From Prevotella sp. P2-180 (GTDB lineage Bacteria; Bacteroidota; Bacteroidia; Bacteroidales; Bacteroidaceae), in assembly GCF_002251435.1 (NCBI RefSeq), contig NZ_NPJI01000110.1:124001-188000 (forward strand): a DNA stretch of 64,000 nucleotides, read 5' to 3'. Positions within the stretch are counted from its first letter, which is position 1. Each line of letters begins with the position of its first letter. Below, in pieces: positions 1 through 8,971 of this stretch. The notes below the pieces were generated by a model that searched no databases, was not told where the DNA came from, and worked only from the letters and a program-made list of their open reading frames with translations. Made by a program: the position numbers and the translations under genes.

Positions 1-422
1 ACACGCCTGCCGGTCTTCTCGTGTGCTTTTTCGAAAACGTAAGCCAACCGGTCGCCATAGGTGTTGGCAAGCTCATCCTTACCGTATTTTTCCTCACATT
101 TTGCGATGAAGGTCTCAATGGTTTCCTTTAGCTCCATAGGCGAGGTGAAGTTCTTTCCGTTGAAGTCAATATGGAACACAGGATATTCCTTCCACTCCTT
201 CTCCAGCGCGTCGATGGCAAGACCGCGGAACAGTTCCTTGCGTCCGAGGAAATAGTTTTCGAGTGTGGAGATGAGCAGGCTCTTGCCGAAGCGGCGGGGG
301 CGGCTGAGGAAATAAATAGTCCCCTTGCTGACAAGCTCATAAATCAATGCCGTCTTGTCGACATAAACGTAACCATCCTCACGTATTCGGTCAAAGCTTT
401 GTATTCCTATAGGGTACTTCAT
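1..422 (-). CDS. AAA-ATPase-like / PD-(D/E)XK family protein, 3' part cut by window edge
   Basis: Only the first 140 residues are present; the gene runs off the left edge. The start MKYPIGIQSF, the P-loop-like RPRRFGKS at residues 41-48 and the following region match the complete paralogue that starts at 2285, so this is the N-terminal AAA-ATPase-like domain of the family whose C-terminus carries a PD-(D/E)XK nuclease fold (seen in the paralogues, not here). The first 252 bases differ from that paralogue at only three positions, after which the two proteins diverge. A -7 box lies at 449-456, giving this copy its own promoter. The cellular role of the family is not established; defence or mobile DNA functions are only inferred. 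Confidence 0.85.
   Translation of the reverse strand, partial: MKYPIGIQSFDRIREDGYVYVDKTALIYELVSKGTIYFLSRPRRFGKSLLISTLENYFLGRKELFRGLAIDALEKEWKEYPVFHIDFNGKNFTSPMELKETIETFIAKCEEKYGKDELANTYGDRLAYVFEKAHEKTGRR
171..422. repeat. 252-bp direct repeat, copy 1
   Basis: This stretch matches 2034-2285 with three mismatches by direct reading. It covers the first 84 codons of two neighbouring paralogues, and the similarity stops at the start codons on one side. Recent partial duplication or gene conversion is the likely cause. Confidence 0.9.
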
Positions 423-448
423 AATCAAGCATTTTTTTATTTTTGTCG

Positions 449-456
449 CAAAGATA
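449..456 (-). promoter_or_regulatory. Bacteroidetes -7 box for the partial AAA/PD-(D/E)XK gene
   Basis: The minus strand reads TATCTTTG, matching the TAnnTTTG consensus, 27 bases before the ATG at 422. The same box and similar flanks stand before the paralogue starting at 34068, which supports a functional promoter. Confidence 0.6.
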
Positions 457-689
457 CATTATTAATTTCATTTCTCCAAAGAAAAACACAGATTTTCATA
501 TCTTGAGAATCTCATGCTGCAAAATTACTGCATTTTTTCTTTTTCTGCAATAGTTGTCCTCTATGCCGAGCGCCATAGTCCCGGATTTTGTATCGGCAAA
601 CCATAGTATGCAGAACATAATCCCTCAAACAGGTAATTTTGTGTAGAATTAAAACACGTGAGGTAACCAGAGTAACCGGAGTAACTGAA

Positions 690-2285
690 TTACTCACAAG
701 GCTTGTAGGCAAAGTCGTTTACGGTGCCTGTTTCGGAAGAGAAGCTGATGCCTACTTTGTATATCTTGCGCTTGTCGGCGGCGTATGGCTGGGCATAGCC
801 CTTTTCGTCTATCTGTTTTAAGGCTACTTCCGCCGTGGAGTTGAGCTTGAACTCGAAGATATAGACATAGTCGGGACACTCCAACACGCAGTCGATGCGC
901 CCTTGGCTCGTCTCCTTCTCAACGTAGGTGTTGTATTTGCCGAGAAGTTGGAGGATGAGGTAGAAGGTGTATTGGAAATGACGCTCACACTCCCTTGTGT
1001 CCTCTTTGCGCTGGAAACGGTAGGAGATGTTGGCGAGGAAACTCGTCAGCTGGAGCTTGAATTTTTCGATGTCGCCTGCTTCCAATGAGTCGCTTACGTC
1101 GTTGAGCCACGTGGAAGGACTGCTTGTGTCGCCAAAGTAGTCGGACGACAATGCTGCCACCATTCCGCTGCGCACTTCCTCGTTGGGGAAGTCGAGCAGA
1201 TAGGTGTCGCGTCGGCGGTTGTAGCCCTTTATGGTAAAATATCCGCTTTGGTAGATCATGGGCAGCGGCCTTTGCTTTGTTGCCTTGTAGTCAACAAACT
1301 CTGCGGCTGGGTATTCCTTGCCAGCCAGTTCGTTGATGTTTTCGTGGTTGCTTGCCAAGAGGCGCATTAGATACGTCGGGGTGCCGGTGGAGAACCAATA
1401 ATCCATAAATTTACGTTTTTGGAAACAGTTCAATAGGCTGAACGGATTGAACACATCAATCATTCCATCACTGAAGTGATAACCGTCATATTTCCGTTTC
1501 AGTTTTTCTATTGTCTCTTCCTCTGTCATGCCGTTCATCTCACCAAGTTCCTTTATCTGATCCTTGAACACCGAGAGAAGTTCGTCCTTCGAGATGCCGC
1601 AAAGCGTGTCGTAGCTGGGGTCGTAGCTGATGTCGTTCGGCTGGTTGAAACCGCTGAACACGCTGACCTGAGAGAACTTGGTCACTCCCGTGAGCAGCAC
1701 AAACTGCAGATGCTTGTCGGCGAGTTTGAACACGCTGTACAGACCTTTTAATATACCTCGATGTATGTTCTCAAGTTTTGTTTCCTTCCCGTTGAGCAGT
1801 CCTGTATAGTCACTGTCCATAACGTCGAGCAGCGGCTTGTCGTATTCGTCGACAAGCACAACAGCACGTCGTCCAGACTTCTCGTGCGCTTGTTTAAGTA
1901 CATGGGCAATCCTTGCGCCAAGTTCCTTGTTTATTGGGTCTTTGCCCCATTGGTTCTCCCATGTCTCAAGACTTCCAAGAATACGGTTTTCGAGTTCTCC
2001 GTCTTTGTCGTAGTTACCACCGTTGAAGTCCAAATGGAACACAGGATATTCCTTCCACTCCTTCTCCAGCGCGTCGATGGCAAGCCCACGGAACAGTTCC
2101 TTGCGTCCGAGGAAATAGTTTTCGAGTGTGGAGATGAGCAGGCTCTTGCCGAAGCGGCGGGGGCGGCTTAGGAAATAAATAGTCCCCTTGCTGACAAGCT
2201 CATAAATCAATGCCGTCTTGTCGACATAAACGTAACCATCCTCACGTATTCGGTCAAAGCTTTGTATTCCTATAGGGTACTTCAT
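690..2285 (-). CDS. AAA-ATPase-like protein with C-terminal PD-(D/E)XK nuclease domain
   Basis: A complete 531-residue member of the AAA-ATPase-like plus PD-(D/E)XK family. It has a P-loop variant RPRRFGKS at residues 41-48, a Walker B strand VVLVDEYDKP near residue 145, and a nuclease-type motif near residues 462-482 (GRIDCV, then EFK). The start ATG at 2285 overlaps the stop of the upstream gene by four bases (ATGA), so translation is probably coupled. Unlike the copies at 422 and 34068 it has no TATCTTTG box of its own. The function is unknown; nuclease activity is inferred from the D and ExK residues. Length is normal for the family. Confidence 0.9.
   Translation of the reverse strand: MKYPIGIQSFDRIREDGYVYVDKTALIYELVSKGTIYFLSRPRRFGKSLLISTLENYFLGRKELFRGLAIDALEKEWKEYPVFHLDFNGGNYDKDGELENRILGSLETWENQWGKDPINKELGARIAHVLKQAHEKSGRRAVVLVDEYDKPLLDVMDSDYTGLLNGKETKLENIHRGILKGLYSVFKLADKHLQFVLLTGVTKFSQVSVFSGFNQPNDISYDPSYDTLCGISKDELLSVFKDQIKELGEMNGMTEEETIEKLKRKYDGYHFSDGMIDVFNPFSLLNCFQKRKFMDYWFSTGTPTYLMRLLASNHENINELAGKEYPAAEFVDYKATKQRPLPMIYQSGYFTIKGYNRRRDTYLLDFPNEEVRSGMVAALSSDYFGDTSSPSTWLNDVSDSLEAGDIEKFKLQLTSFLANISYRFQRKEDTRECERHFQYTFYLILQLLGKYNTYVEKETSQGRIDCVLECPDYVYIFEFKLNSTAEVALKQIDEKGYAQPYAADKRKIYKVGISFSSETGTVNDFAYKPCE
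2034..2285. repeat. 252-bp direct repeat, copy 2
   Basis: Second copy of the segment at 171-422, with three mismatches. It forms the 5' end of the complete paralogue, and its boundary sits exactly at the start codon, where the upstream gene ends. Confidence 0.9.
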
Positions 2286-4015
2286 AATACTTCCTCCATC
2301 CTATTTAGTTCCCATCCCACAAACTGCATCACAATTTTGTGCATCTGCGTGCCTTGGCGCAGTGCTTCAACGCGCGGAGCCACGGCATAGCCGTTAATCT
2401 GCTCCACAGCCTCCTGCCATTGCTTTTCGGCGGCTTCCTCGGTATAGTCTTTCTTCGGCATGTATTTCAGTTCGAGGATGTAGCTGTGGTTAGCTTGGTA
2501 GTGGGTGAGGTTGGGCAGAAGGAAGAAGTCGCAATAGCCGTGTGCCACCTCAACCTCCGGTGCGGTGTAATAATAGTCGTTGAGGTTGAGATATGCAAGG
2601 AAGAATCCCTGTATGTTGCGCTCTCCCTCTATACTGTCGCGCACAGAAGAAAGGTTTTTGTAGCAGTCGGCCATATACTGGAGACATTCGCGCCAGTTGC
2701 CATCAAATGCCATCATGTCGAAAAAGTCTCTTAGCTTTAGGATATTCACTTGGTTGCCAAGTTTGTCATACACCTCAAGGATATAGTTGTAATATTGTTT
2801 TCTTACGTTGTTGTTTGGTATGCCGAGTATAACCCTACTGCCCCTTGTACCGGTAATAGTCAGCATACCATAATAGAACAGTAAGCTTGGGAATATCTCG
2901 GGCTTGGTCATCTCCATGGCAGAGAACGAGGGGATGAGTGTTGCCTTTATCTCCCCCTTTTCAATTATCTCGAGCATCACTCCCTTGCGGTCGCCATCGA
3001 GTTTGTCGAGCTTTATGAGTCTCTTCAGTTTGTTATAGTCGGTCTTGGTGTTAGGGTCGAGCATAATCTCGGGCGCATGACCACGAGAGACATAGCTTCT
3101 GAGATAATACATCACCATGTCGCAATTAAATACCCTTATGTCGCTTTCAAGACATTCCTTGGCAAAGCAGTAGTTGTTATACCACGGCTTCATTTCTTCG
3201 ATCATAGCCTCAATGTCGCAATCAGCAGACAGCAATTCCACTTTTTTATAATATGAGAACATTTCGCGCACATCCTCTGTTGAGAATCCGAGCATCTTGT
3301 CGAGTTCTGGGTTCATCGACACGTTCCAACCGATGTTAAAGCCGCTGGTGAGGTCGTCGAGTGTAACAGGACTTACTCCTGTCAGGAATATGCGCTCAAA
3401 CATGCCCTTAAACAGTTTGAAGAAGTCGCGATAGAAACCATTTGCATGTGTTATGGCATGATACACCGCCTCGCCCTCCTCATTGAGCACGATATTGGTG
3501 AAGTTGTCGTATTCGTCGATGATGAGATAAAGTGGAATGCCTAATTCCTGGGCACTATTGTTTATGAGATTGAGCTTGGCGCGGGCGGAATTGGTCTGTA
3601 ATACTTTTCCGACAATTCTTTCGGGATATTCATCTTTGTACCGCTCAATAAATGAGTCGATACATCCACAACTGTATTCATTGAAATTCTCCTCAAGTCG
3701 CTCGATTGTTCCTCCTGCCCTTGAATAGTCGAAATACATCACCTGATACCTGTTGCGCAGCGGTGTCGGATGTTTGCCCACCCATAGGTCGCCAAACAGT
3801 TCGTCGAACCGTCCTGCCATCGCCTTGTCGTAGTATGCCTGCATCATACTTATGAATAGGCTTTTGCCAAAACGGCGTGGGCGTATGAATATCAGTGTGT
3901 CTGGTTGACTTTCCAGTTCAGCCAGATACATTGTCTTGTCGATATAATAGAGATTTCTGCTTCTAATCGACACGAAGTTTGACACTCCGTAAGGTATTTG
4001 TCTTATTCCGTCCAT
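2282..4015 (-). CDS. AAA-ATPase-like protein with PD-(D/E)XK domain, divergent subfamily
   Basis: A 577-residue protein starting MDGIRQIPYG; an upstream in-frame start at 4069 would overlap the lipoprotein gene and lacks family similarity, so 4015 is preferred. The N-terminal domain has RPRRFGKS near residues 45-52 and a Walker B segment LIIDEYDN. The C-terminal part has a nuclease-like D then ELK arrangement (CDFFLL, then ILELKY). It belongs to the same broad family as the gene it overlaps (stop and start share ATGA at 2282-2285) but is only distantly similar to it. It begins 37 bases after the lipoprotein stop, so it may be cotranscribed from further upstream. Function unknown. Confidence 0.87.
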   Translation of the reverse strand: MDGIRQIPYGVSNFVSIRSRNLYYIDKTMYLAELESQPDTLIFIRPRRFGKSLFISMMQAYYDKAMAGRFDELFGDLWVGKHPTPLRNRYQVMYFDYSRAGGTIERLEENFNEYSCGCIDSFIERYKDEYPERIVGKVLQTNSARAKLNLINNSAQELGIPLYLIIDEYDNFTNIVLNEEGEAVYHAITHANGFYRDFFKLFKGMFERIFLTGVSPVTLDDLTSGFNIGWNVSMNPELDKMLGFSTEDVREMFSYYKKVELLSADCDIEAMIEEMKPWYNNYCFAKECLESDIRVFNCDMVMYYLRSYVSRGHAPEIMLDPNTKTDYNKLKRLIKLDKLDGDRKGVMLEIIEKGEIKATLIPSFSAMEMTKPEIFPSLLFYYGMLTITGTRGSRVILGIPNNNVRKQYYNYILEVYDKLGNQVNILKLRDFFDMMAFDGNWRECLQYMADCYKNLSSVRDSIEGERNIQGFFLAYLNLNDYYYTAPEVEVAHGYCDFFLLPNLTHYQANHSYILELKYMPKKDYTEEAAEKQWQEAVEQINGYAVAPRVEALRQGTQMHKIVMQFVGWELNRMEEVL

Positions 4016-4052
4016 TGTGCGAATATATTTTTTTGGTATATAGCTTGACTCC

Positions 4053-5063
4053 TTATTTACTAAAAACAACTTCCCTAATGTTGCTTACTTCAGAACAAGG
4101 TACGCTGATACCATAAACGCCACGTTCTATCAATTTCAGTCCTTCTACGGGCAGTGGCTTGTCGGTAGAGAGACCGTAGCGTCCTTCGGTCTCGCCACGC
4201 AGATGGAATGTGAAACCATGATAGTCGCAGAGCGTCTGTATTAGTCCTTCGGAATAGCGCCCGTTGCGTATGGCCTCATTGGAGGAACGTGTGGTAGTGG
4301 AAGGAAGATAGGGACTCTCGTAGGTCTGCCATCGACCATCGTGGTAAATGGAACGCAGTATTTCGCGTCCCTCGGGTGTCACCTCATACAGTTCTGCATT
4401 TTCCTCAGGAGCGTAATATCCGCTGAATGTCCATTCGGGATATCCGCCTTCGCCGAGTGTGGACGTGGTGAAACCACCTCCACCGTTAGGCCACTCATGA
4501 GGCTGGCTGCCTCCAAGTTCGGGAGAATAGGGGATGTACATATTTTCAGTGGCACTGCTGTAAAAACGTATTACGGCATAGCCTGCACCATCGGCCTTGA
4601 ACTTAGTGCCGGAATAGTCGAGGCGTAGGCCATGGAAGACTTGTTCCATGGTGTGTAGCGACTTAACGTCGGCAGCCTCGCATACGAAACCACCAATGGT
4701 ACCTCCATACATGTTGTTCATGTAGGTGCTTATGTCTTCCAAAGGTATTATTTTCTGTAGTAATGTCTTGCCGTCGGGACGGCTTACCCCGTCGCGCACT
4801 GACTTCAGTTTCTTCTGTTCGGCATGAGGCAGAGCCCAGGCAGAGTCGGTGCTGAGACGTATGAATTCCTGATTGGTCACTCCGTTGGCTTCTAACAGCG
4901 CCGTTTTTTCTTCGCCAAAGCCATCAAGTGTTTTCACGAAAGCACTTGTGAGTGAGCCTTCGCTGATGGTTGGGTTACTTTCGTTGTCGTCGTTGGTGCA
5001 TGAGCTTGGTGCAGTGCATAAGACGGCACAGGCTATGATAAAAAATAGATAAGTCTTTTTCAT
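4053..5063 (-). CDS. predicted surface lipoprotein of unknown function
   Basis: A 336-residue protein. The start MKKTYLFF at 5063 gives a clean lipoprotein signal peptide ending in a Cys at residue 22 (PSSC). The residues after the Cys are acidic (TNDDNES), like the export signal that sends Bacteroidetes lipoproteins to the cell surface. No domain was recognised in the rest, which is rich in Gly, Ser, Thr and aromatic residues. It is divergent from the PbgA-like gene, with the two starts separated by about 175 bases. The stop lies 37 bases before the AAA/PD-(D/E)XK gene. Membrane anchoring is well supported; the role is unknown. Confidence 0.8.
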   Translation of the reverse strand: MKKTYLFFIIACAVLCTAPSSCTNDDNESNPTISEGSLTSAFVKTLDGFGEEKTALLEANGVTNQEFIRLSTDSAWALPHAEQKKLKSVRDGVSRPDGKTLLQKIIPLEDISTYMNNMYGGTIGGFVCEAADVKSLHTMEQVFHGLRLDYSGTKFKADGAGYAVIRFYSSATENMYIPYSPELGGSQPHEWPNGGGGFTTSTLGEGGYPEWTFSGYYAPEENAELYEVTPEGREILRSIYHDGRWQTYESPYLPSTTTRSSNEAIRNGRYSEGLIQTLCDYHGFTFHLRGETEGRYGLSTDKPLPVEGLKLIERGVYGISVPCSEVSNIREVVFSK

Positions 5064-5193
5064 GTCAGCAAAGATAGGCATTTTTCTCCAATGTCGGAAA
5101 TTATCGTTAGGGGAAATGTGGCAGCATTATGATATTATAACATTTTTTATATATGAAACTTTACAATTTTATGCGATAATCAGTTTTTTTGCC

Positions 5194-5201
5194 TACCTTT
5201 G
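5194..5201 (+). promoter_or_regulatory. -7 box of the envelope operon
   Basis: TACCTTTG matches TAnnTTTG and lies 38-41 bases before the ATG pair at 5239/5242. It rules out the longer in-frame start at 5062, which would lie upstream of the promoter. Confidence 0.65.
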
Positions 5202-5238
5202 CAAAAGAAATGCAATATTATTGCCATACTTTAAAGAT

Positions 5239-7089
5239 ATGATGGAAAAGAAAACAATAAAGGACAGACTGAAACAGGCATTCCTGTTTTACGCCTTGTC
5301 GGCCATGACAGCCGCCGTGATGTTTGTCTGCTTTATGCAGTCAAGCAGCGTGAAGGAGGTGATGGACTTGGAGGGCTGGGTGTTTTTCGCTGCCTCGTGT
5401 CTCAGCCATGCCTCGCAGGTAATGTTGCCCCCGTTTTTGGTGTCGGCCCTGCTCATTTGGCTTAGGCTGTCTCGCACTGCAATCATTGTGCAGGCCGTGC
5501 TTACTGCCCTGACGCTCATACTCATCGACCTCGACAGTCAGGTATATGGTATCTACCGCTTCCACATCAACGGCTTCGTGCTCAGTATGGTGTTCGGTGA
5601 GGGAGCCTCCCAGATATTCACCTTCGACACCCAGCTCTATGTGAAGGAGACGTTGAGGCTCTTGGGAGTGTTCGGCGCGTTGACTTGCCTTTGTGCCTAT
5701 GCGGCACGGATAGTATACCGCAGGCGAGGAAAGGCGTATACCCTGCCCGTGGCGCTTACATTTGCAGGTTGCACGTTGTTTGCCCACCTGTGGCATATCT
5801 ATGCCTCGTTTAACCAGCATCAGTCGGTCACCAAGAGCGCCATGCTGCTGCCTTACTATTTTCCCACTACTGCCAACGGACTAATGTTCGACCTTGGCAT
5901 GGTACCGCCAGAGAGCTATCAGAACATGGCAGGCAGCAGGCAGAGTTCTGACGTTAGCTATCCACTGCATCCGCTCGATACGGTGTCGCCACAGTCGCTG
6001 CCAAATATCGTAGTGATTGCCGTGGACTCGTGGAACCGACGCGCATTGACCAGTGAGTGCATGCCCAACGTGTATAAGTATGCCACCGAAAACCAGTGGT
6101 TCACCAACCATCTTAGCTCGAGCAACGGAACTCGAAGCAGCATCTTCGGCCTCTTTTTCGGACTGTCGTGCTACTATTGGGAGTCGTTTGAGCCAAGTCA
6201 CATTCAGCCACTGCTCATCGACCGTCTGCTGCAGTTGGGCTACCACTGCCAGGCTTATCCCAGTGCAACACTGCTCGAACCGCCTTTTGCGAAGGTGGTG
6301 TTTGGCAATGTAAAGGGCTTGAACGTCAGCACTCCGGGCGACAACACGTTCGACCGCGACTCGAAGATAACGGAGATGTTTATTGCCGACATGAAGAAGC
6401 GTGACAAGACGAAACCTTTCTTCTCGTTTGTGTTCTACGACCTTCCCCACAGCTTCGAGCTGTCGAAGGAACAGAACGTTCCCTTCAAGCCGGCATGGGA
6501 CTACGCCGACTATACCCGACTGAACAACGACCTCGACCCGACGCCATTCTGGAATCTCTATCGCAACTGCTGCTATCAGGACGACAAGATGATAGGACGG
6601 GTGTTGAAGGCTATCGACGACGAGGGGATGGCCGACAACACTATTGTCGTGCTCACCGGCGACCACAGTCAGGAGTTTAACGAAAACCACCGCAACTACT
6701 GGGGACACAACAGCAATTTCTCCATTCACCAGACAGGAGTGCCGTTGGTGTGCCATTTCCCTGGGCAGTCAGCCGCCCGCCATAACTATCGCACCACCCA
6801 CTATGACTTGGTGCCGACGCTGATGCATGACTACCTTGGAGTGAGGAATCCCGTAGGCGACTATTCGATGGGAAAGCTGCTTAACGACTCAACGCCAAGG
6901 CTGTGGCATATCGTTGGCAGCAATCTCAACTATGCTTTCATCATTGGTGGCGACACCATACTTGAGAAAAAGGCTGAAGGAGCATTAGAGGTTTATGACG
7001 CAAGTATGAAGCCTGTTATTGACTTCAGGATGCCGGTGAAGGAGTTTGACCAAGCCGTAAAGGAGCTAAACCGGTTTTTTAAGAAATAG
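5239..7089 (+). CDS. PbgA/YejM (LapC)-like inner-membrane protein, DUF3413 plus sulfatase fold
   Basis: About 616 residues, start MMEKKTIKDR (5239 or 5242), chosen because the -7 box lies at 5194-5201. The N-terminal half is a membrane domain with about five segments and a stretch (YRFHINGFVLSMVF) resembling the DUF3413 domain of E. coli YejM/PbgA. The periplasmic half is an alkaline-phosphatase/sulfatase fold with VIAVDSWN, SSNGTRSSIFGLFFGLS, where YejM has a similar segment, and GDHSQEF. In Enterobacteria this family controls LPS synthesis through FtsH/LpxC and binds lipid A; the same role here is an inference. It heads a run of three sulfatase-fold genes on the plus strand. Confidence 0.8.
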   Translation: MMEKKTIKDRLKQAFLFYALSAMTAAVMFVCFMQSSSVKEVMDLEGWVFFAASCLSHASQVMLPPFLVSALLIWLRLSRTAIIVQAVLTALTLILIDLDSQVYGIYRFHINGFVLSMVFGEGASQIFTFDTQLYVKETLRLLGVFGALTCLCAYAARIVYRRRGKAYTLPVALTFAGCTLFAHLWHIYASFNQHQSVTKSAMLLPYYFPTTANGLMFDLGMVPPESYQNMAGSRQSSDVSYPLHPLDTVSPQSLPNIVVIAVDSWNRRALTSECMPNVYKYATENQWFTNHLSSSNGTRSSIFGLFFGLSCYYWESFEPSHIQPLLIDRLLQLGYHCQAYPSATLLEPPFAKVVFGNVKGLNVSTPGDNTFDRDSKITEMFIADMKKRDKTKPFFSFVFYDLPHSFELSKEQNVPFKPAWDYADYTRLNNDLDPTPFWNLYRNCCYQDDKMIGRVLKAIDDEGMADNTIVVLTGDHSQEFNENHRNYWGHNSNFSIHQTGVPLVCHFPGQSAARHNYRTTHYDLVPTLMHDYLGVRNPVGDYSMGKLLNDSTPRLWHIVGSNLNYAFIIGGDTILEKKAEGALEVYDASMKPVIDFRMPVKEFDQAVKELNRFFKK

Positions 7090-7150
7090 GGGGAGGGGAG
7101 AAGGAGTTATGGAGTTAACTCCTCAAAAACTGAGCAAATGTGAAATTTAA

Positions 7151-8971
7151 ATGGAGAAGATGAAAAAAAGAGTAATATATCTCATAACGCTGTACGCAAT
7201 GCTGATAGCAGTGTTCGTCTTACAGAAGACTGCATTCATGCTGGTCGATATGCCCGACGGCAAAAGCTATGGCATAGGCGACTGGTGGAATGTGGTGGTA
7301 AACGGTCTGTTGCTCGACATTCCTATGGCAGGATATCTTACGGCATTGCCACTGCTTGTCGTTATGGCAAGCGTATGGGTGAATAAGACGGTGCCGTTGA
7401 GGCGTATTGCCACTCCTTATTATATTATTGTGGCAATGGTGACAGGCATAATCTTCATTGCCGACATGGCTCTCTATCCGTTTTGGCAGTTTAAGCTCGA
7501 CGCACTCGCCCTGAGCTATCTTGAGTCGCCACAAGGTGCCTTTGCAAGCGTGTCTGTAGGGTTTGTAGTGGTAAGGCTTATCTTGATATGTGTTGTAGTG
7601 GCCCTCACGGCATGGCTGCTTGTGAAGATAACACCAGCAGTGCTTCAGCCTGTAGCGAAAACAAGTCGACGCATAGTGTTCACTGCCGCCGTGGTAGTGT
7701 GTCTTCCTCTTTATGTCATTTCGATAAGAGGTGGAGTAGGGGAGTCGACTGCTAACATCGGAAAGGTATACTTCTCCGACGACATTTTTCTCAACCATGC
7801 CGCCATCAATCCCACTTTCAGCCTTTTATATTCGCTCGACAAAACCACCGATTACGCCAGCGAATTCAACTACTTCAGCGAGGAAGAAAGGAAGAGTATC
7901 ATCACCACCCTCCACCCTCTACCTTCCATCCTCTTAATTATCATGGAAGGCTTCGGCGGCCAGTTTGTCGAGGCGGTAAGCGGAAGGAAGGACATTACCC
8001 CAAACTACAACCGCCTGGCCCGAGAAGGCATAATATTCACCAACTGCTACTCCAACAGCTTCCGCACCGACCGCGGCACGGTGTCGACGCTCAGTGGATA
8101 CACCAGTTTCCCGACGCTCTCGGTGATGAAGATACCGGCAAAGAGCCGCACGCTGACATGTCTTGCCAACACGCTGAACGCCAACTGCTACACAAGCAGC
8201 TTCTTATACGGAGGCGACATAAATTTCACCAACATGCAGAGCTATCTCAGGACAGGAGGCTATAGTACTATTGTAAGCGATGTGGATTTCGACAACAAAG
8301 ACCGTAAGGACAACCCGTGGGGAGTGGACGACGACGTGACCTTCGACAGACTGTACGACATGATATTAAGCCAGAAGCAACAGCCGTGGCATATCTGTTA
8401 CCTTACATTAAGCAGCCACGAGCCATGGACGGTGCCATATCACAGGCTGAAGGAAGAGATACCAAACGCCTTCGCATTTACCGACCACTGCCTCGGCCAG
8501 TTTATCGACCGCCTGAAGAAGACACCAGCTTGGGACAACTTACTTATAGTGTGTATTCCAGACCACGGATATGGTTATCCCGAAGGCATCAGCCATGAGG
8601 AGCATCACCACAACACGATGTTGTGGACAGGAGGAGCAGTGAAGGAACACAAGGTGGTTGACGCCATTATGAATCAAAGCGACATGGCTGCCACGCTATT
8701 GGGCTATCTCGGCATCGACTATTCCGAGTATACCTACAGTCGCGACGTGCTTAGCCAAGACTACAAATATCCTTATGCTTTCTTTACCTTTAAGGAAGGA
8801 ATAGGATTTGTAGACAGTACGGGATATTCGGTCTACGACATCATAAGCGACCGGACATGGGAAGACCATAGCAAAGACGGAGTGGCCGACAAGAAAGAAG
8901 CCACCACGCAGAGAATAAGAAAGGCGAAAGCCCTGTTACAAACCATATATGATGATTTCGGAAATAGATGA
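7151..8971 (+). CDS. LTA synthase-like sulfatase-fold membrane enzyme
   Basis: A 606-residue protein (MKKRVIYL at 7160 is an alternative start). The first ~200 residues hold about five membrane segments. The periplasmic domain has LLIIMEGFGG (metal site), a putative nucleophile region NSFRTDRGTVSTLSGY with Thr, and VCIPDHGYGYP. The architecture matches the LtaS/phosphoglycerol or phosphoethanolamine transferase group in the alkaline phosphatase superfamily. Bacteroidota have no classical lipoteichoic acid, so the acceptor may be a lipid, LPS or glycan; this cannot be read from sequence. Its stop overlaps the next gene by ATGA, which indicates an operon. Confidence 0.85.
   Translation: MEKMKKRVIYLITLYAMLIAVFVLQKTAFMLVDMPDGKSYGIGDWWNVVVNGLLLDIPMAGYLTALPLLVVMASVWVNKTVPLRRIATPYYIIVAMVTGIIFIADMALYPFWQFKLDALALSYLESPQGAFASVSVGFVVVRLILICVVVALTAWLLVKITPAVLQPVAKTSRRIVFTAAVVVCLPLYVISIRGGVGESTANIGKVYFSDDIFLNHAAINPTFSLLYSLDKTTDYASEFNYFSEEERKSIITTLHPLPSILLIIMEGFGGQFVEAVSGRKDITPNYNRLAREGIIFTNCYSNSFRTDRGTVSTLSGYTSFPTLSVMKIPAKSRTLTCLANTLNANCYTSSFLYGGDINFTNMQSYLRTGGYSTIVSDVDFDNKDRKDNPWGVDDDVTFDRLYDMILSQKQQPWHICYLTLSSHEPWTVPYHRLKEEIPNAFAFTDHCLGQFIDRLKKTPAWDNLLIVCIPDHGYGYPEGISHEEHHHNTMLWTGGAVKEHKVVDAIMNQSDMAATLLGYLGIDYSEYTYSRDVLSQDYKYPYAFFTFKEGIGFVDSTGYSVYDIISDRTWEDHSKDGVADKKEATTQRIRKAKALLQTIYDDFGNR

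Noticed and set aside
5881..6756. Long minus-strand ORF (291 codons) inside the PbgA-like gene
   Set aside because: Antisense shadow of a well-supported gene with no domain and His/Val-biased composition.
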